DNA of 17,118 nt from the NCBI GenBank assembly GCA_002305575.1, contig DBPP01000031.1, positions 22,977 to 40,094 of the forward strand, read 5' to 3'. The stretch is from Ruminococcaceae bacterium UBA1417 (GTDB lineage Bacteria > Bacillota > Clostridia > Oscillospirales > Acutalibacteraceae). A program made the position numbers and the translations under genes. Below are positions 13,331 through 17,118 of the stretch, piece by piece; the first letter of the stretch is position 1; each line of letters opens with the position of its first letter. The notes beneath the pieces were generated by a model. That model ran no database searches, had not been told where the DNA came from, and was given only the letters and a program-made list of their open reading frames with translations.

Positions 13331-14755
13331 TTGAAATTGGTCTATGATGTGGCGGACAAGCCAAAATTCAGCAAGACGCTCATCTTCGCGTTCCAACAGA
13401 TGATCGCGATCATGGCGGCGACGCTGCTGGTGCCGATGCTCGTTTCGGGCTACGGCCTTGAGGCGGACGTTGCGGCGGCGCTGTTCGGCGCCGGTATCGG
13501 CACGATCGTGTACCTGCTGTTTACGAAGCGCAGAAGCCCGGTTTTCCTCGGGTCGTCCTTTACGTTCCTCGGCGCGTATTCGGCGTCCATCGGGCAGAAT
13601 TACGGCTATTGGGGCATGATTATCGGCGTCACCTTCGCCGGCCTTGTTTATGTGGTTATCGCGCTGTTTGTAAAGCTGATCGGTTCCGGTTGGGTACATA
13701 AGCTGATGCCTCCGGTGATCATCGGGCCGATCGTCGCGCTGATCGGGCTGTCGCTTTCCGGCACGGCGACGAGCTGGATTATGGGCAACGGCGCGGCGGA
13801 AGTTGTTTACGGCGAGACGTACAGCTGGGTTTCCATCCTTTGTGGGCTTTTCACCTTCTTCATGATCGTCCTTGTTTCGGTGAAGGGCTCGAAGCGTTTG
13901 AAGCTGATTCCGTTCATCATTGGCATTGGTGCGGGCTATATTTTGGCGCTTGTTTTCACGCTGATCGGTGTGGCCGCCGGCAATACGGCTCTGCAGGTAC
14001 TTTCCTTCCAGCCTTTCATCGACACCTTTTCGAACATCAGCCTGACGAGTTTTGTGGATTACCCGAAATTCTTTTTCCTCAAGGCGATCCAGACAAACGG
14101 TCAGTACCCGCTCGATGCGGCGGCCATCGGCAACATCGCGATGATTTATGTGCCGATTGGCGTGGTGGAGCTCGCGCAGCATATTGCCGACCATAAGAAC
14201 CTCGGCAGCATCATCAACCGCGACTTGATCACGGATCCCGGTCTGGACAAAACGCTGCTCGGCGACGGCGTCGGTTCCATTGTGGGCGGCTTCTTTGGCG
14301 GCTGCGCCAACACGACGTACGGCGAGTCCATCGCCTGTGTGGCCATCACCGGCAACGCTTCGGTTGTTTCAATCCTGACGGCGGCGTTCGGCTGCATGGT
14401 GCTCTCCTTCATCACGCCGTTTGTTGTGGTGATCAATTCCATTCCGAAGTGTGTGATGGGCGGCGCCTGCATCGCCCTGTACGGCTTCATCGCGGTATCC
14501 GGTCTGCAGATGCTGCACAAGGTGAATCTCGGCGACAGCCGCAATCTGTTTGTCGTCAGCGCCATTTTGGTCTGCGGTATCGGCGGCCTGTATTTCGGTT
14601 TTGGCAACAACGCGATCACGGGCGGCGCGCTGCTCAACATCACGTCGCTGGCCGTAGCGCTGATCGTTGGCGTTGTGACCAATTTGATCGTGCACAACGG
14701 CAAGCTGTCCTCGGGTGAGGACGTCTCCCCGGCTGCGAAGGGCAAAAAGAAATAA
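13331..14755 (+). CDS. uraA: Uracil/xanthine permease, NCS2 (UraA) family
   Basis: Proton-coupled nucleobase importer of the NCS2 family, 474 aa with about 14 membrane segments. Family motifs are FAFQQMIAIMAATLLVPML near the start, LMPPVIIGPIVALIGLSL, the TM8 segment VVELAQHIADHKNLGSIINRDL, NTTYGESIACVAITGNAS (Glu332) and MGGACIALYGFIAVSGLQML. At the TM8 position where E. coli UraA has substrate-binding Glu241 (AEH), this protein has Gln283 (AQH). The start is TTG, with AGGGAG about 9 nt upstream; homologues start close to VYDVADKP. It follows upp with its own promoter and terminator. Uracil is the likely cargo; xanthine or a modified uracil is possible. Confidence 0.93.
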   Translation: MKLVYDVADKPKFSKTLIFAFQQMIAIMAATLLVPMLVSGYGLEADVAAALFGAGIGTIVYLLFTKRRSPVFLGSSFTFLGAYSASIGQNYGYWGMIIGVTFAGLVYVVIALFVKLIGSGWVHKLMPPVIIGPIVALIGLSLSGTATSWIMGNGAAEVVYGETYSWVSILCGLFTFFMIVLVSVKGSKRLKLIPFIIGIGAGYILALVFTLIGVAAGNTALQVLSFQPFIDTFSNISLTSFVDYPKFFFLKAIQTNGQYPLDAAAIGNIAMIYVPIGVVELAQHIADHKNLGSIINRDLITDPGLDKTLLGDGVGSIVGGFFGGCANTTYGESIACVAITGNASVVSILTAAFGCMVLSFITPFVVVINSIPKCVMGGACIALYGFIAVSGLQMLHKVNLGDSRNLFVVSAILVCGIGGLYFGFGNNAITGGALLNITSLAVALIVGVVTNLIVHNGKLSSGEDVSPAAKGKKK

Positions 14756-14766
14756 TGTGCGGCTTT

Positions 14767-14798
14767 AGGGCTTCCGGCAAATGCCGGAGGCCCTTTTT
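14767..14798 (+). terminator. Rho-independent terminator of uraA
   Basis: AGGGCtTCCGGC, loop AAAT, GCCGGAgGCCCT followed by five T, 11 bp after the uraA stop. Confidence 0.93.
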
Positions 14799-14825
14799 GC
14801 ACGGATTTTTCCGCCGGCTGCCGGA

Positions 14826-14855
14826 TTGCCAAACGGCATATTCGTATGCTATAAT
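14826..14855 (+). promoter_or_regulatory. Promoter of the VanY-like / ATPase operon
   Basis: TTGCCA (14826-14831), an 18-bp spacer and a perfect -10 TATAAT (14850-14855). The predicted start near 14862 gives a leader of about 40 nt. Confidence 0.82.
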
Positions 14856-14900
14856 GATCACCAGAAAAGGCAGACAAGGTGACGGAGGCAGGGGTCAGGT

Positions 14901-15755
14901 ATGAAAGGCAGACGCAGAAATCTCAGCAGGCGCAGCATACGCCGCCGGCGGCGCCGGGTGATTTATAAGCCGGATTATGCGCGCGTGCGGCAGATCGCGG
15001 TGACGAAGCGCGTGGTCGGCGTTCTGCTCGCGCTGCTTCTGGCATTTGCCGCGCTCGCCATTGTATTTGCGTGGCTGCTGCCGTCCCTCGCAAAAACGCT
15101 TGAGCCCTCGCCCCTTGGCGGTGATGCGTCGGCCGCGCAGGCCCAAGGGGAGACATCTGCGGCGGAACCGCTTGGCTATGACGAAGAAACAGGCCTTCCG
15201 CTCTATGACGATGCGTTCAACTTGTTTATCATCAATGCGGAGCACCCGGCGGAAAGCGATTTTTGCCCCATTCTGGTTTCGGCAGCGGGCGTACAGGTGG
15301 ATGAGCGGATTGCGCCGGCACTGACGGGACTGACCGAAGCGGCGCAGGCGGACGGCGTCGAGTTGACCTTTGCATCCGGCTGCGTGCTGTACGGCGAGCA
15401 GTTGGTGCTCTATGAAAAGCAGGTGAAGGCGCTTGTAGCGGCTGGTTATTCCAAGATCATGGCGCGCGAGGACGCCAAGCGCACGGTGCCCGCGCCGGGC
15501 GAATCCGATTTGCAGAGCGGTCTGTGCGTCACGCTTGCAGGCGATGCGGCGACCTTCTCCGACTCCGCGGCATACGGCTGGCTGCAAAGCCATATGGGAA
15601 AATACGGCTTTGTTTTCCGGTATCCGGCGGGTAAGGAAGATTATACGGGCGTCGAATCGAACGATCTGGTCCTGCGCTATGTCGGGCCGGAAAACGCAGC
15701 CGCGATGCGCAGGCTTTCCATGTGCTTGGAAGAATACATTGATTACGTCGGTTGA
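14901..15755 (+). CDS. Membrane-anchored VanY-like (M15B) protein, probably catalytically inactive
   Basis: 284-aa protein. Its N-terminus is extremely basic (about 13 Arg/Lys in residues 2-19), followed by one membrane segment (38-60), an Ala/Glu-rich linker and an outer domain from about 95. The domain follows the D-Ala-D-Ala carboxypeptidase VanY pattern, including AYGWLQSHMGKYGFVFRYP, GKEDYTG and a final LRYVG. The zinc sites look lost: the usual SEHxxGLAVD is S-D-L-Q-S-G-L-C-V-T (202-211), with His to Leu204 and Asp to Thr211, and the usual EPWHxRYVG is N-D-L-V-L-R-Y-V-G (254-262), with Glu to Asn254 and His to Val257. The reading frame is intact, so it is a pseudo-enzyme rather than a pseudogene. 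It may bind peptidoglycan stems. A GGAGG tract lies upstream of the ATG. A COG3910 ATPase follows after 11 bp. Confidence 0.8.
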   Translation: MKGRRRNLSRRSIRRRRRRVIYKPDYARVRQIAVTKRVVGVLLALLLAFAALAIVFAWLLPSLAKTLEPSPLGGDASAAQAQGETSAAEPLGYDEETGLPLYDDAFNLFIINAEHPAESDFCPILVSAAGVQVDERIAPALTGLTEAAQADGVELTFASGCVLYGEQLVLYEKQVKALVAAGYSKIMAREDAKRTVPAPGESDLQSGLCVTLAGDAATFSDSAAYGWLQSHMGKYGFVFRYPAGKEDYTGVESNDLVLRYVGPENAAAMRRLSMCLEEYIDYVG

Positions 15756-15766
15756 GGAGGGGGAAA

Positions 15767-16504
15767 ATGGAACGCAAATTCGTGCGCCGCATCGAGCTGA
15801 CCAGATGTTTGCCGGCCGGTTCCTATTTGCATGACGTGCCGGCGGTGCGTTGGCTCAAAACAACCGGAGCGCTGGAATTCCACAGTCCGGTGACCTTTCT
15901 CGTCGGGGAGAACGGCGTGGGAAAATCGACGCTGCTGGAAGCGATCGCTGTGGCCTGCGGGTTCAATCCGGAAGGCGGTTCGCGAAATTTCCAGTTTTCC
16001 ACAAAAGAGACGCATTCCGAACTCAGCGCGGCGCTGACCGTCGTGCGGTCGGCCCACCCGAAGGACGGCTTCTTTCTCCGGGCGGAAAGCTTTTACAATG
16101 CGGCGAGCTATATCGGCGCGCTTGGCGCCCCTGATATCATCGCACAGTACGGCGGCCTGCCCCATGAAAAGTCGCATGGGGAGAGCTTTCTCGCGCTGGT
16201 GCAGAATCGGTTCCGCGGTCATGGGCTTTACCTGCTTGACGAGCCGGAGGCGGCACTTTCGCCGATGCGGCTGCTGACGCTGCTGGGTGAAATTGATCGT
16301 CTCGTGGCGGATGGCTCCCAGTTGATTCTTTCCACGCATTCGCCGATTCTCATGACCTTTCCGGGCGCCGAGGTGCTGGAGATCACGGAATCGGGCATTC
16401 AGGCTGTACCATACCGCGAAACGGCGCATTTTGAGATCACACGCCGGTTTCTGGAAAGCCCCGAACGCATGCTGCGCGTGTTGCTCGAGAGAGATGTTAA
16501 ATGA
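15767..16504 (+). CDS. AAA/ABC-type ATPase, COG3910 family
   Basis: Soluble 245-aa single-domain ATPase. Motifs are Walker A GENGVGKST (47-55), LLEAIAVACGFNPEGGSRNF, FFLRAESFYN, a signature-like SHGESFLALVQNRF (136-149), Walker B LYLLDEPEAALSP (Asp158-Glu159) and the H-loop STHSPIL (His191). The tail ITRRFLESPERMLRVLLE completes the family pattern. It resembles Rad50/SMC-type ATP heads without a coiled coil and without a TOPRIM nuclease, so it is not an OLD nuclease. The cellular role of the family is undetermined. The ATG at 15767 has GAGGAGGGGG 3 nt before it; a TTG at 15752 that would lengthen the frame overlaps the previous stop and precedes this site. It is cotranscribed with the VanY-like gene. 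No convincing terminator follows. Confidence 0.88.
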   Translation: MERKFVRRIELTRCLPAGSYLHDVPAVRWLKTTGALEFHSPVTFLVGENGVGKSTLLEAIAVACGFNPEGGSRNFQFSTKETHSELSAALTVVRSAHPKDGFFLRAESFYNAASYIGALGAPDIIAQYGGLPHEKSHGESFLALVQNRFRGHGLYLLDEPEAALSPMRLLTLLGEIDRLVADGSQLILSTHSPILMTFPGAEVLEITESGIQAVPYRETAHFEITRRFLESPERMLRVLLERDVK

Positions 16505-16529
16505 AATGAAAAGTTTTTTCAAAAAAACC

Positions 16530-16561
16530 TTGCATTTTCCGCGGTTTTGTGCTACTATAAT
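16530..16561 (+). promoter_or_regulatory. Promoter of rpmE
   Basis: A perfect -10 TATAAT (16556-16561) lies 20 bp after TTGCAT (16530-16535). An alternative -10 TACTAT (16553-16558) gives the usual 17-bp spacing. Which hexamer is used cannot be decided from the sequence. Confidence 0.65.
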
Positions 16562-16572
16562 TAGCGCTATGT

Positions 16573-16588
16573 TTAAGTGTTAACTTAA
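16573..16588 (+). repeat. Inverted repeat in the rpmE leader
   Basis: A 6-bp inverted repeat TTAAGT-GTTA-ACTTAA begins about 5 nt after the predicted transcript start. It could be an operator or a short leader hairpin. It does not resemble the Zur box I remember, so no regulator is assigned. Confidence 0.45.
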
Positions 16589-16622
16589 TAACCGCAGAGA
16601 TCAACCGAAAGAGGTGACAGAT

Positions 16623-16823
16623 ATGAAAAATATTCATCCGGACTATCAGGAAACGACCATTACCTGTGCATGCGGCAATGTGATTCACACGCGTTCCACG
16701 AAGAAGGACATCCGCGTTGAAATTTGCTCCAAGTGCCATCCGTTCTACACGGGCAAGCAGAAGCTGGTTGATACGAGCGGCCGCGTTGACATGTTCAAGA
16801 AGCGCTACGGTATCACGAAGTAA
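16623..16823 (+). CDS. rpmE: 50S ribosomal protein L31, zinc-binding (C+) form
   Basis: 66-aa bL31 of the large subunit. It starts MKNIHPDYQ, typical of RpmE. Cysteines at 15, 17, 35 and 38 (TCACGN and ICSKCHPFYTGKQ) give the zinc-binding CxC...CxxC set of the C+ form, in contrast to the cysteine-free RpmE2. The ATG at 16623 has AGAGGTGA 6 nt upstream; a GTG at 16614 lies within that ribosome site and is rejected. It is monocistronic, with its own promoter and terminator. Confidence 0.97.
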   Translation: MKNIHPDYQETTITCACGNVIHTRSTKKDIRVEICSKCHPFYTGKQKLVDTSGRVDMFKKRYGITK

Positions 16824-16843
16824 TCTTTTATACGGTTCGTTTT

Positions 16844-16872
16844 GGGCGGTGCGTACAGCATCGCCCGTTTTT
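16844..16872 (+). terminator. Rho-independent terminator of rpmE
   Basis: GGGCGgTGC, loop GTACA, GCAtCGCCC followed by GTTTTT, 20 bp after the rpmE stop. Confidence 0.9.
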
Positions 16873-16907
16873 CGTTCCGATGCATTCCGATCGCTGGGGG
16901 GAGGATT

Positions 16908-17118
16908 ATGGCACAGTACAAGACGGTTTTGCAGGAAGCCCAGGACGATTTTGTGGAAAAACGCTCGCGGTTTATCGGCTATGCGAAGCCTGTTTCCACC
17001 GAAGAGGCAGCGCTGGCCTTTATTGCAGAAAAGAAATCCAGACATTGGGACGCCACGCACAACGTGTACGCCTATGTTCTCCGTGCGGGCGGCGTCATGC
17101 GCTATTCGGACGACGGCG
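16908..17118 (+). CDS. YigZ/IMPACT (UPF0029) family protein, N-terminal part
   Basis: The first 70 codons of a gene cut by the window edge. The translation MAQYKTVLQEAQDDFVEKRSRFIGYAKPV..., then KSRHWDATHNVYAYVLRAGG and MRYSDDG, matches the conserved N-terminal half of YigZ/YvyE proteins (KxSRFI and HxATHxxxAY, then SDDGEP). The molecular role is unsettled; relatives in eukaryotes (IMPACT) influence translation control. GGGGGGAGG lies about 5 nt before the ATG. No promoter is obvious after the rpmE terminator. Confidence 0.9.
   Translation, partial: MAQYKTVLQEAQDDFVEKRSRFIGYAKPVSTEEAALAFIAEKKSRHWDATHNVYAYVLRAGGVMRYSDDG

Noticed and set aside
16507..16521. Terminator after the COG3910 ATPase gene (TGAAAA-GTT-TTTTCA)
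   Set aside because: Only six A-T-rich pairs and no proper T tail follow; too weak to call.
1..17118. Defence system, prophage, transposon or CRISPR array
   Set aside because: No transposase, integrase, phage structural gene, Cas protein, nuclease or repeat-spacer pattern was seen. The only stand-alone ATPase lacks a nuclease partner.

Overview
The window looks like a chromosome segment of a GC-rich Clostridia-type Firmicute, probably an Oscillospirales/Ruminococcaceae-like gut anaerobe. This is inferred from strong purine-rich Shine-Dalgarno sites, TTG starts, sigma-A promoters with exactly 17-bp spacers, a YtrA-type GntR/ABC operon, a zinc-form L31, DUF951 and a yybP-ykoY riboswitch. I see no insertion sequence, prophage, CRISPR array, tRNA or rRNA. 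The region is mainly housekeeping and compact.

Layout, left to right. (1) 1-547: the 3' end of thrS and its terminator. (2) 576-1400, minus strand: the manganese exporter mntP behind its own promoter and a yybP-ykoY (Mn2+) riboswitch whose P1 strand is shared with an intrinsic terminator. (3) 1419-4831, divergent: a GntR/YtrA regulator, an ABC ATPase and a large ABC-2 permease with an external C-terminal domain, translationally coupled, with an inverted repeat at the predicted transcription start. (4) 4962-10049: one operon of DUF951, prfA, a Sua5-CoaE fusion, a membrane-anchored lytic transglycosylase and an M18 aminopeptidase. It starts at a near-consensus promoter and ends at a GC-rich hairpin. 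(5) 10114-11895: a CubicO/beta-lactamase-fold serine hydrolase with an unrecognised C-terminal part. (6) 11912-14798: a pyrimidine cluster of a DUF523/TudS-type protein (minus strand), divergent upp and then uraA. (7) 14826-16504: a membrane-anchored VanY-like protein whose zinc-ligand positions are all substituted, followed 11 bp later by a COG3910-type ATPase. (8) 16556-17118: rpmE and the start of a YigZ/IMPACT-family gene.

The most notable points are: the Sua5-CoaE fusion, joining tRNA t6A synthesis to the last step of CoA synthesis; the TudS-upp-uraA neighbourhood, which reads as thiouracil-to-UMP salvage, with unusual residues in the substrate motifs of both Upp and UraA; the apparently zinc-less VanY pseudo-peptidase paired with an ATPase; and the well-resolved Mn2+ riboswitch/terminator ahead of mntP. 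I found no clearly new defence or mobile system. All function calls rest on motifs read by eye, without database searches.
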